Shown: in pieces, positions 35,701-44,109 of the stretch
How the letters are laid out: each line of letters begins with the position of its first letter
Numbering within the stretch: position 1 is the first letter of the stretch
NCBI GenBank assembly: GCA_963921425.1
Contig: OY992834.1
Span: forward strand, 18,675,923 to 18,739,922
Reading direction: 5' to 3'
DNA: 64,000 nucleotides
Source: Dryas octopetala
Taxonomy: Eukaryota; Streptophyta; Magnoliopsida; Rosales; Rosaceae
Translations under genes and position numbers: made by a program
The notes under the pieces: generated by a model
What the model was told of the DNA's origin: nothing
Database searches by the model: none
What the model saw: only the letters and a program-made list of their open reading frames with translations

Positions 35701-36522
35701 TGTAATGTAATTTGGTTGTCTGTTTTCTGGTTGGTAGTGTTTGTTTAATGTTTTCTTAAGCAGCCTCTCAAAAAAAGGGAAAAAAAAAAAAAAGTATTCA
35801 GTGGACGGCTTGTTCAGTGTCTTCTCTGTGCTACAGCATTGCCATAAAACCATAAATATATGAATATGAAATGAAGAAGAGAAGTTAAAGATGGAAATAT
35901 ATGCAAGCTAAACATGCATATATAAATACAAAGATGAGTACAGTGGAACACAAAATACAACATGGATAGCAGAAAACTTGAGGAAGTTACAACGTAGATA
36001 TGTTAGATTAGAAAAAGAAAGTCATCTCACCTGGTTCAAGAAGTTCATTGACTCTTTCACCACATCCCGGAACCGGTCATCATCAAACCATCCAAACTTG
36101 GTGAGTCGACATAACAGTTGAATTAAGGACGCAGTCACAAACGGCTGTAACTCGGGTCCTCTAGTGGCCAAATAGTTAATAAGGTAGCTCCCTACAACCA
36201 ATTTCCACAATGGTCAATTCCATACAATGAAGATGCAAACAATAAGCAAACCAGACAACAGATAAATGTAAAGGAAATTACGGATATCAAGACGAAGCTG
36301 CAAAGCAAGGCTATGCTCAGTAACTTGCTTCAACAAACTAGAACTAGCTAGCATCAACGCATACGGAGTCACGGCATTGTCAAGGATGTATTGGCACTGG
36401 GAAATGTATTCGATGTTCACAGAAAAGCATTTGAGAGTGTTCTCCGCGTGGGCTCGTTCGACTGAGTCCTGTGAATTGTACAACCTCTCACACAACGCCT
36501 CTAGTTGTCTTAACCCCTCCAT
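15734..36522 (-). CDS. XPO7: Exportin-7 (XPO7/RanBP16), 28 coding exons
   Basis: An importin-beta superfamily nuclear export receptor that binds RanGTP and carries folded cargo out of the nucleus; the fold is an all-helical HEAT solenoid. Exons in order: 36522-36282, 36191-36031, 33608-33543, 29717-29600, 29482-29373, 29265-29170, 28513-28390, 27890-27823, 27115-27029, 26164-26012, 25924-25829, 25652-25593, 25494-25376, 25255-25168, 24599-24495, 24416-24315, 24237-24185, 24068-24005, 23891-23757, 23165-23053, 22953-22860, 22279-22060, 20667-20537, 19664-19518, 18831-18703, 17396-17298, 16374-16336, 15871-15734. They total 3,156 nt (1,051 aa plus stop), all GT-AG and in phase, with no stops. 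Diagnostic blocks: [62 protein letters not shown]-terminal [16 protein letters not shown]. The start is the ATG in GGCGATGG; a GTG two codons upstream is ignored. The length matches plant orthologues. Confidence 0.97.
16859..16931. repeat. (GA)n microsatellite, XPO7 intron 26
   Basis: About 36 uninterrupted GA units inside the intron 16375-17297. Likely length-polymorphic. Confidence 0.95.
17619..17886. mobile_element. hAT-like MITE in XPO7 intron 25
   Basis: Ends GGCTTGTTTGGGAGTGCTTC and, inverted, GCTTGTTTGGCAGTGCTTTT. The interior is rich in AGCGCTT/AAGCACTT motifs. The GGGCTTGTTTGG terminus is common among plant hAT MITEs (family knowledge). No clear target duplication was resolved. Confidence 0.75.
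21259..21995. mobile_element. Long-TIR foldback element in XPO7 intron 22
   Basis: TIRs of about 120 bp: TCAATGTGCCCCCTCAACTT, TTTGCCCCTTTGG, ATTCCGTCCAAAAGTGATCA on the left, and their inverse on the right (TGATCACTTCTGGACGGAAT, CCAAAGGGGCAGA, AAGTTGAGGGGGCACATTGA). The interior has a GC-rich GAGAGGGTGAGAGAG zone and a (TTTAA)n pentamer run at about 21746-21783. No complete gene. Confidence 0.8.
21746..21783. repeat. (TTTAA)n pentanucleotide repeat
   Basis: About seven TTTAA units inside the foldback element in XPO7 intron 22. Confidence 0.9.
22461..22555. repeat. (GA)n microsatellite, XPO7 intron 21
   Basis: About 45 GA units preceded by GTGTGTGCGTGCACACACG. Intronic; the serine/leucine open frames overlapping it are artefacts. 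Confidence 0.95.
23235..23395 (+). pseudogene. LINE 3'-end fragment in XPO7 intron 19
   Basis: TGGGATGAAGTTCGTTTTTGGACATCCTTGTGGCTTTC matches, by block, the C-terminal LW..VRFW.SLW segment of the L1-type fragments at 31022 and 35570. Only this tail is present. Confidence 0.5.
23725..23753. repeat. (GA)n microsatellite touching an XPO7 splice donor
   Basis: On the transcribed strand exon 19 ends CAA and the intron begins GTACTCTCTCTC; the repeat starts at intron position 4 or 5. Confidence 0.95.
26525..26943 (+). pseudogene. RTE-type LINE 3' end in XPO7 intron 9
   Basis: Translation with stops recovers the typical plant RTE C-terminus (R.YGHI, then KRPTSTHMG and a degraded D-A-W core, then HTHGTK), followed by a (GAT)n tail at 26929-26943. 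The simple-repeat 3' tail instead of poly(A) is a trait of the RTE clade. Only the last about 420 bp remain. Confidence 0.6.
27225..27720 (-). pseudogene. Probable LINE 3' fragment in XPO7 intron 8
   Basis: The minus strand carries weak similarity to the L1-type tail (EELTHRII then NLFG-like segments) and a C16 run at 27298-27313. More decayed than its neighbours; the assignment is tentative. Confidence 0.35.
28610..28895 (+). pseudogene. LINE 3'-UTR remnant in XPO7 intron 6
   Basis: Shares the ATCTTATCCACTGTATTGTAC and CAATAAAAGTTTG-like tail with the LINE ending at 31345 (CATCTTGTCCACTGTATTGT) and ends in an A-rich tract. A 27-bp direct duplication of GGAGAAGAATCTTTTTACTC occurs at its 5' end. 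Confidence 0.6.
30040..31345 (+). pseudogene. 5'-truncated L1-type LINE in XPO7 intron 3
   Basis: Recognisable blocks with frameshifts: [16 protein letters not shown] (zf-RVT linker), then a degraded [21 protein letters not shown], a cysteine/histidine VTHLFLRCP zinc motif, [11 protein letters not shown], and [12 protein letters not shown] poly(A) tail lies at about 31330-31344. The orientation is opposite to the host gene. Confidence 0.8.
31505..32150 (-). pseudogene. 5'-truncated L1-type LINE in XPO7 intron 3
   Basis: The minus strand carries [45 protein letters not shown] and [15 protein letters not shown], the same C-terminal region as the element at 30040-31345. It lies tail to tail with that element and points in the host gene's direction. 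Confidence 0.8.
33880..34285 (+). pseudogene. LINE 3'-end remnant in XPO7 intron 2
   Basis: The tail GGACTTCTGGTCCACTTTCATTGTAC and the following A-rich end resemble the L1 3' ends at 28870 and 31270. The body is scrambled by the tandem duplication at 33933-34134. Confidence 0.45.
33933..34134. repeat. 101-bp tandem duplication, XPO7 intron 2
   Basis: Two adjacent units starting CTTTAGAGAGTTAGTTTTAG, 101 bp apart, differ by about one base (GCATGTTG versus GCTTGTTG). Confidence 0.92.
34293..34528. repeat. 118-bp tandem duplication, XPO7 intron 2
   Basis: Two adjacent units starting AAGATGGATATGGAGCAAC, 118 bp apart, appear identical over their length, so the event is recent. Confidence 0.92.
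34560..35535 (-). pseudogene. 5'-truncated L1-type LINE in XPO7 intron 2
   Basis: The minus strand contains [20 protein letters not shown] followed by LVQRKA, the conserved zf-RVT region of plant L1 elements (PKV.FF.W.A..G.I.T.D..Q.R). Downstream are the serine/cysteine-rich tail and the GGACACCTTGTCCAC 3' signature shared with the other intronic LINEs. Confidence 0.75.
35540..35795 (+). pseudogene. LINE 3'-end with poly(A) in XPO7 intron 2
   Basis: Starts with GAGATAAAGTTCGATTTTGG (degraded D.VRFW) and ends in an A-rich tail at about 35768-35793. It abuts, back to back, the minus-strand LINE ending at 35535. Confidence 0.6.
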
Positions 36523-36534
36523 CGCCACAAAAGT

Positions 36535-37005
36535 CCTACCATCAAAACCATAGTAGTAGCTTCAGATTCTTTGCACAAAAAATGATCACCCAAAACACAT
36601 ATTTACAGTAAATCGTTTCATTTCGACCAATTTCTTGTTCCTGTGAGTTAAACTGAATCCGTTCACAGGAAATGAACAGTTCAAATGCCAAACAAACAAT
36701 CATAGGTTTTCTCAGGAACCAAACAGAGCACAAAAGTCAGCCAACGAAACAATTTGCAACTAATTTCAAATTAAACAAAAAGAAATGGATAAAAAAAACA
36801 AAAACACAGTTCTGAATCTGCAAGAGTGCAAACGAATGCAATGTAGAATCCATGGAAATGATGATCAAAATCGCCACTGAAGTTGCAGAAGGGGCGGTTG
36901 TACCTTTGGTGGTGGATCTGAGATCGAAACCCTAGCGCTCAGAGGTTTTAATCTGACATTAAAAATGGGAATTTTCGACCGCACAAAGATATTGGGATTC
37001 TTTTG
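36535..37005 (-). other. XPO7 5' leader with probable intron
   Basis: Candidate donor CCAAAG|GTACAA at 36904/36903 and acceptor GATGGTAG|GACTTT at 36536/36535, 13 bases before the ATG. The upstream leader exon would be about 36904-37005. The acceptor has a poor pyrimidine tract, so an unspliced leader is possible. Confidence 0.5.
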
Positions 37006-37025
37006 GTCTTGGCGTTTTGGATTTT

Positions 37026-37033
37026 CTTTATAC
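37026..37033 (-). promoter_or_regulatory. TATA box, probable XPO7 promoter
   Basis: The minus strand reads GTGTATAAAG about 125 bases upstream of the proposed leader donor. It is the only good TATA match between the ATG and the MITE at 37190. Confidence 0.45.
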
Positions 37034-37189
37034 ACCCTGTGCCTTGTGGAGGAGTCTACAATGGCGAGTGAGCACAAATGTAAGTTTTCTTCTTTGTTTT
37101 TTTTAAGAAACTGACCCGTTAAAATTTGACACGCCACACCACAAATATATATATGTATATCAGTTTATGGATTAAGAGGAGTGCTCTAA

Positions 37190-37571
37190 AGCTAACCAGT
37201 TAGCAAGTTAATACGAAGCTAACCATGCTTTTGAGCCCATCATATAACTATTTTCATAATCCGAACCATCAATTATTTAGGTCATACTTCAAAGATCATC
37301 ATTATAAAAAATCAACTAAATCGAAAATCATTTAGTTATCTAATTAAGATCAAATAAATAGACGATTAGTATTTTTGATAAAAGCATATAAATAGTTGTT
37401 GTTATAATCAAATGGCTAAATGGCTTCCGATTTTAGAGATTTTTTACAGGGATAATCTTTGAAGTAGGGCCTAAAAAATAGACGGTTTAGATTTTGAGTT
37501 TACATTATGCAGTGGGCCCAATAAGGTGGTTAGCTTTGTATTAATTTACTAACCAGTTAGTTTTAGAGCAT
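37190..37571. mobile_element. Palindromic MITE upstream of XPO7
   Basis: The left end AGTGCTCTAAAGCTAACC and the inverse of the right end, AATGCTCTAAAACTAACTGG, are TIRs. The core AAAAAATCAACTAAATCGAA is shared with the MITEs at 50697 and 62643. It sits about 150 bp upstream of the XPO7 TATA box and 10 bp from the next element. Confidence 0.8.
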
Positions 37572-37581
37572 TTTTGTATAG

Positions 37582-38918
37582 ATTAATTATAATTATATAC
37601 CTCAACTATACAACATGTTTCAACTTGATTCCTCTTATTCAAAAACTTTCATTTGGATACCTAAGTTTCAATATTTTGTCAACTTAGTACCTTTGTTACT
37701 TTGACCGTTAGGAAGGCCGTTAACTGTCTACATAGTGCTGACGTGGCAGAAAGTGTTTTTGTTTTTTCACCACATGTAAAAAAATAAATATTTTTCAAAA
37801 ACCTTTTAATAAAAAAATAAAATAAAAAGCTTATTCCTCTCCCTTCCATCCTCCACCCGAGCACCCCCAACCCAACCCTAACCTGACCCATCCCTTCCCC
37901 TCCCTTCACCCATGCCCAACCCCCACCCATCTCTGTCGATGTCTCATTCTTGCCTAGAAAACCATGAGTCTCCTTCTTTCTCGTGGTGTTTCCTCTAGCG
38001 ATAGCAGCATTGTCTGGTGGGGGGATGGCCATGGGAACGGTCTCATTCTCTTTTTCTCTTCATCCTCTCTCTCTCCATACCTGTCACTTGCCGAGGAAAC
38101 CTAGAACCCGAGTCAACGTCGGCGGGTCTTCGGCAGCTTCTCGCCATTTCCAGCAAAGTTGGGAGGCCAGACCACCCGGGTCTCCTTCTCCTTGTCATAG
38201 CGAACATAGTGGTAGGTTTAGATTGCCCAGCCGACCACCCGAAGCGAGAGGATCAAAGCCACAAAGACACTAGTTTTATGGGCAAGAAGGAGACGACGAG
38301 AGACACCTCATCTCTTTGCAACACCCCCCCTGCGCTCCATCTCCTCGCAACACCCCCTCCCCCGGCGCCCATTCTCCTCGCAACACCCCTTCCCCCGGCG
38401 CCCCTTCTCCTCGCAACACCACCCCAGCGCCCCATCTCCCACACCCCCGCCCCCTCTCCCCCTCTGCGCCCTCGTACCCCCAACCCAACCCAGCCTCGAC
38501 TTGACCTACCCCCTCCCCTCCCTTCACCCATGCTTGACCCACCCCCTCTTTCCTCTCTTTCTCTCTGCCTCTCCTCCCTCTCCAAAAAACCACATCTCTC
38601 CTCCCTCTCTCCAGTCAGCAATGAAGAAGATGGTGGTTTTGGGTGGGGGTGCTAGAGTGGGGGATGGAAGGGAGAGGAAAAAACTTTTTTTTTTTTAAAT
38701 TTATTTAAAGGTTTTAAAAAAATATTAATTTTTTTACATGTGGTGAAAAGACAAAAATACTCATTGCCACGTCAGTGTCACGTAGGCAATTAACGGTCAA
38801 AGTAACAAAAGTACTAAGTTGACGAAATATTGAAGTTGAGGTATTCAAATGAAAGTTTTTGAACCAGAGGTACCAAGTTGAAATGTGGTGTATAGTTGAG
38901 GTATATAATTATAATTAA
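37582..38918. mobile_element. Long-TIR element with GC-rich interior
   Basis: TIRs of about 230 bp, strongly similar: ATTAATTATAATTATATACC, GTCAACTTAGTAC, GTTACTTTGACCGTTA, CACCACATGTAAAAAAAT on the left and their inverses on the right. The about 850-bp interior is GC- and CT-rich and contains two direct copies of a CCCCAACCCAACCC...CCCTCCCTTCACCCATGC block at about 37864 and 38474. Several frames are open across it, but none has a recognised domain and all are proline/serine low complexity. Architecture fits a Mutator-like element that has picked up foreign DNA; no target duplication was found. Confidence 0.8.
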
Positions 38919-39495
38919 CCCTCGGTTTTACTTAGAGAAAATCGAAATTCCATTTTTTACCCAATTAATTTAAATAAAAACTATTTTATTTTATTTTGTT
39001 CTCATCAAAAACCAGTTTATTGATCGATTAACCAATCAAATTGCATATATGCATATATTTATATGAGGAAAAAAATTGTGGATATGCAATAAATTGTTAA
39101 GGGATGTTTGGTGTTGGATTTAAATTTAAATACATTTTTTGGATTTTAAAAATATGGAAATATGTTTTTTGTCTAAAATGGAAATACATGTTTAAAATAA
39201 GATTAGTGTATAGTGATATACTTTCTAAATTAGATTTTTTTTGTGTGTTGTTACTAAATTTAGATAATGTTATTACCATTTTTTCTAATGGGCTAGGCTA
39301 CTCTTTGATTTTATGATTGTGTGTTTCTTACTGCATGTGCTATTATGTTATTCTGAAACTTGTGGACGTATCCATCTTAACTAAATATAACGATCTCTTT
39401 TACCGTTAGGACAATTTTATTTCAAAAAAGTAAAATATATGGTTTTAATACTCAACTCGTGTTGGTGATCTAGCTTCTAAATTAATTTTTTTTTA

Positions 39496-39662
39496 GTAAA
39501 TTATAATTTAGTACCTCAACTTTACATGTTGTTTCAAGTTAGTACCCCAACTTTGAAAACTTGCAAAAAAGTACCTCTTAGATTTTCTATTAATAAAAAC
39601 GTTATTTGTTGACGTGGCAAATGCATTTTCGTCTTTTCATCACATGTAAAAAAAAAATTAAC
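39496..39662. repeat. Orphan TIR arm related to 37582-38918
   Basis: TTAGTACCTCAACTTTACATG through GACGTGGCAAATGCATTTTCGTCTTTTCATCACATGT parallels the left arm of the element at 37582. No inverted partner was found nearby. Confidence 0.65.
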
Positions 39663-39699
39663 ATTTTTTAAACTTTTTTTTTCGATAGCCTAGAAACAA

Positions 39700-41475
39700 A
39701 TGAAGTAGGTTCCCAACATGGCGAATGAGCTATTCAAGAAGGATTCACCTGAAAAGAATATCCTGAAGCAATGCAAGTTGCTGTATCACTTAGCATTACA
39801 AAAGATGTCACTAGTGAAAAGGTCATCACAGTTGACATAAAGGAACAAGTCTTTGGGGCTGTCCAAAAACTTTATATCTTGTACGAGGAGATAGCTGCAG
39901 TATTGAGTATGGAGGAACTTTTAGCAACCTGCATAGTTGTGTACATGAGGTCAATGTACTCTTTGATTCATCTACACTATTTTTTTCCCTCATAAACTGT
40001 TGTGATACAAATGGATCGTAAAAAATTGTTAAGTACCTGTACGATAATTAAGCTTATCGAATCCAACATGGCTTAAATGGTTGGTTTTGTGGACCTGGCA
40101 CGCGTCTCTGTGGGAATTGGAAAGTTAGATAATAGATCAAAGTACCTAGCAGACAGGTTCTAGTAAGGAAAATGTGACCGTGTCTTTTTAGTGGCGTTCA
40201 ATGCTAGGTAAGGATATTTATTTGATGAACCCGAATGTTAGTCATTTGTAATGCTATTTGTATATATGTTTCTCATACATGCCATGGTAATAATCGTTCA
40301 ATTTGGTAGCTCACATTGGATTTTGACTATTATTAGCGAGGAAAAAGACGTGGTTCACATTATGGATCCTCTTCCAAAACTGACTCGTAACCAAGACTGG
40401 GTAAAAGTGGTAAATACATAAGTTTCTATTCTCTCCTAAATTTACCTAATATGCATAGTTCTTTGATAATGGAGTATAACTTGAATTTAAATTTTTGTGA
40501 TCAAGTGCCATTAAAATATTCAATGGTGTTACAGGAAGGCAAGGCCGAAAAACACCACAATGGAAGAATCTCGCTGTAAGCATCTATGTATTATACTTGA
40601 GTTTTTTAAGCTACTTATGTCATTCTGATTTGGACTAAGGATTTCATTGTTATATATAACTCTGTGTGTGCTGTCTTTTGCTAGTATATAGTGTCCTAAA
40701 CAATCAGGTGCTGTTGAATGTGCATATTATCTGATGAGGTACATGAAAGAGATCATTGAGGACACAAACCTTGCCTTTGAGACCATGGTCATAATCCTTT
40801 TGACTATTTCAGTATACTTAAATTATTTTCTGATATAATTTTGTTTTGGTTATGTCATCAATCTGTTATTTTGGAGATTTTAAAGTTATATATATAGGCA
40901 TGTACTGCCTTTGGAAATGGTGTTCAATTGGCTTGTACTGCATGAATGTTTGCAACTTTGCATGTTGAACTTGGAACTGCCCCCTGTCTTTAGAATTTTC
41001 AACTGCATGCAATGACTTTTTTTATTTCATGGATATGCATCTTAATTTATAGGAAACTTGGATATGGTTTTGGTTGTTGTAAATATGGTAAATTGAACTT
41101 TAAAGTTTGCTGGACCATCACATGTACTTAAGCTTGTTACTGGACCATCACATGCAACTCTTCCGTCTGGATTTTGGGATTGCTATCAACTGCCTTATTT
41201 ATTTGAATAATTGCATATCTAGGTAGCTGTGATAGCATGTATCTAGCTTTATATTATTTGCACTCTGCCATGAATAGATTTTGGGATTACATAAAGAACA
41301 TAACTTTTATCATTTGAATATATAATTGCATATCTTTTGGTGGCTAATCATGTACTTGTCTTTAATGTTTTCAGTGGTCTGAGACGAATAACAAGCAGAC
41401 TGGTTACACCCAAGTCCAGATTGATGAAGTCCGAGTTGAATGGGGAGACTATGTCACCGAGAATTATTTTTAGAC
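39700..41475 (+). pseudogene. CACTA-associated Ulp1-like protease, broken
   Basis: Plant CACTA (En/Spm) elements often carry a C48/Ulp1-like cysteine protease gene. Here exon-like blocks give EEIAAVLSMEELLATCIVVY, then GFVDLARVSVGIGKL and KYLADRF followed by two in-frame stops, then VFLVAFNAR. Next come HWILTIISEEKDVVHIMDPL, FNGVTGRQGRKTPQWKN, KQSGAVECAYYLMRYMKEI, and a terminal QIDEVRVEWGDYV. The triad positions (H of HWIL, D of MDPL, C of VECAY) and the oxyanion Q are all still present. The two stops make this copy a pseudogene. Block junctions have GT/AG-like signals. No transposase or CACTA termini were identified around it. Confidence 0.75.
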
Positions 41476-41799
41476 ATGTTGGTATGCTGCTTTGATGTAC
41501 ATTTTGTAGATATGGTATTAGTGCTGCCATTCCAATCTTTTATAAAGGAAAGGCAGAATTTAGAACTAGCCATGCCTTATATTTTGTGCAGATTTTTGAA
41601 GTACTTAGGGGGTTATATATGGATTAAGGTTATTCCTACTTTTAGAGGGATTTGTAATTCATTTTTGTTAACTTAAATACCTTTTGAAATTGGATGTTGG
41701 AAATGTATGAGAATGTTGGATGAAATTTATGGAAGCATTTAAATTGCACAAATTAGATGTTGCATGTTGGAACTTTTATCAAATATTTGGCAGGAAAAA

Positions 41800-42200
41800 C
41801 TGATATTTAACAACCCATTTTATTTCAATTCTTTTTTAATTTAAAAACATTTACAATATAAGCTAACCACTGATATCTAATGTCTATTAAATCTGATATT
41901 TATACAAGTATATACATCGAAATAACAAATAACTTCGATATCTAATGTTATTTTATATCACATTGTAACTCAAACCTGATGTGTAAGAGACTTATAATAT
42001 CAGAAACAACGAACAAACAATATCTAATGTGTACATATATATCGGTTTTAATTACAAATTTCGATGTGTTCTAAATATATTACATATCGCTTTAATAAAA
42101 AAAGTGATGTAACAACCTACCAAATATAGCTTTTGATGAGTTTATAATATCGAAAATAGAACTAAATATTAGCAATGATATAACATTCATAATAAAAAAA
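41800..42200. repeat. AT-rich block with iterated ATATCTAATG motif
   Basis: GATATCTAATG or a close variant recurs about four times between 41865 and 42030, with ATATCG motifs between. It could be the subterminal region of the CACTA element that carried the Ulp1-like gene, but no CACTA terminus was confirmed. Confidence 0.35.
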
Positions 42201-43604
42201 AATTATAAACTTTAATTTAACGGACACTTAATCAAATTTATACATAAATTAAATGCGTGAAAAATAGTAAATCTCATTTTGGATTTCAGCACCATTGGTG
42301 TTGCTAATACCCAAACCCAAATTTTGGACACTATTTGATACCCAAAATGGTTTTTGGGTTTGGGTTTGGGTGTTATGGTTGTAGAAGACATTTCCACCAC
42401 AATTACAAGAGAAAATTGGAAGGGTGAGAAATTTGTTTCACTTCTTAAGCGCACAAAACCCCATTATTTTGTTTTGCAACGCCTTCAGCCACTAGGTACG
42501 TCTGTGTTGTTGGTATGCTGCTAGGATCATGAGCGTTGAAGGGGTAAATATATAATTTTGCTACTTAGGGTTGATGGAGGATAAAAGCCTAACTCCAGAA
42601 ATTCATTCTTCAATTTCTCCAAACCCCAAACCAGCCCCAGCCGCACCCTCTATTCTCTATCATCTCTCTGTCTCTGTTCGGACCACCATCGTCCGGTGGA
42701 GAATTCCAATGAGACTACCACAAAACTCTTCGTCTCCTCTTCTCTCTCCCTTTGATCTTCATCTTCCCAAAAACCCAGCCATGAACCTAGATCGAAACTA
42801 AACAGAATCGCCATCGTCTCTGGCGATTTCACTATCTGGCAGCAGTGAGGCGTATGACCTCCATCTTTATTTCCTCTCTACTTTGAGATGATTAGTGTTT
42901 TTAAATCATTATGACAACCAAAATAGATGGCGATTCGAAGCCCAAACACTCCTGACCTTCGTTTACCAATCTCCAGCGACTCTGATGGCGGATAATGGCG
43001 ATGTTGGTCGAGTTTTCCTTCTCTCGGTGTGAGCTTTCTAATGGTATCATTGCAGTCATCCACCACCAGCTTTTGGTTTGTCATCGGACCTTGAACTTGC
43101 ACTTGAAGCCCAACAATTACACATTCAACATGGGAATGACACTGCAAATGCTAGTCAAAGGTAAACAAGTTTGAAACGCTTTCTTAATGATTGAGAGATT
43201 TTTCCTCCAATTCTTTCAAATTTTTATTCTTATTTTACCACTTATTGAACCATTCACAGTAGTAGGCTTGATCTTTTGAATTCAAAAGTGATATTGCCAA
43301 AACAAGGGTTTAATAAATTTCAATCAGCTTTTGAATTTTTGAGAATGTTTTTACCTATGAAGAAAGAAAATTGAGGTGTTTTTACAATTTCAACTAAAGA
43401 CAAGCACAAACTCTTTAGTGAGGTAGTTCTATCTGGAGATGTTTTATGTAATAATATTATGTGGCAAACAATATGAAACATCAGTTTATGTTATTTAATT
43501 TTAGTTATCAAGTGCTTTTTGATGTCCTGAACATACCAAGTGTTGGCTTGGTTGAATTGTCTAACTTTGGAGCTCATGTAATGTAATTTGCACCATGTTT
43601 GCAG
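42201..43604. other. Unassigned spacer
   Basis: Holds a small AACCCAAACCCAAA inverted repeat near 42310-42370 and a moderately GC-rich stretch (42570-43150) with short proline/serine frames that match no family I know. It may be part of the same captured fragment as the chaperonin remnant that follows. Confidence 0.3.
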
Positions 43605-43852
43605 TGTGTTAGTGAGACAGGCAGCTTCCAAGACTAATGATTTAGCTGGTGAAGGCACAACAACATCTATTGTTCTTGTACAAGGTCTTTGTTTGCACAT
43701 TTGTTGTACCCTCATCTTTATAACTAGGGTGATTATGTCCAAACCACTTTTGTTAATTGAGTTAAATTTTTCAGGTGGTTGCAGCTAGAGCAAACCATGT
43801 TTTAATCACACGTGGCATTCAAAAGACTATGAAAGCTTTAGCTAGTATATAA
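43605..43852 (+). pseudogene. Chaperonin-60 beta (plastid) gene fragment
   Basis: The exon-like block 43605-43684 encodes [20 protein letters not shown] then SIVLVQ, and 43775-43852 encodes [20 protein letters not shown] then ALASI and a stop. Both are diagnostic of the beta-type plastid Cpn60 (family: VRQAA.KTNDLAGDGTTTSVVLAQG; VVAAGANPVLITRGIEKT). The catalytic-loop D of GDGTT is replaced by E, about seven intervening residues are missing, the blocks are out of frame with each other and no other Cpn60 exon is nearby. A dead fragment. Confidence 0.8.
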
Positions 43853-44109
43853 GCTCATGATCTTGATATTTTTAAATAAGTTTTGTTGACATTGAAGTGT
43901 TATGTTTTTTAATAGATTTCGCATTGTGAAGTTGGTTTAGAAACTCTTTTTTGTATTGTGGGTATGTTGGTGATGGTTGATGTAATGTGGATGGCATGTT
44001 GGTATCTTCATTTGTATTTGTAATTCAGTTGTTAGAATACTCATATAGTCTCCGGTTGTGTAATCAATGAAGTTTAATATATGAATGTGATACTCTCTGT
44101 TGGTTCTAC

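Noticed and set aside
36523..36528. Two-codon upstream GTG start for XPO7
   Set aside because: Non-ATG, and the next ATG matches the family start with good context.
37983..38655. Proline/serine-rich open frames in the long-TIR element
   Set aside because: Frames are open on both strands because of low complexity; no domain is recognisable.
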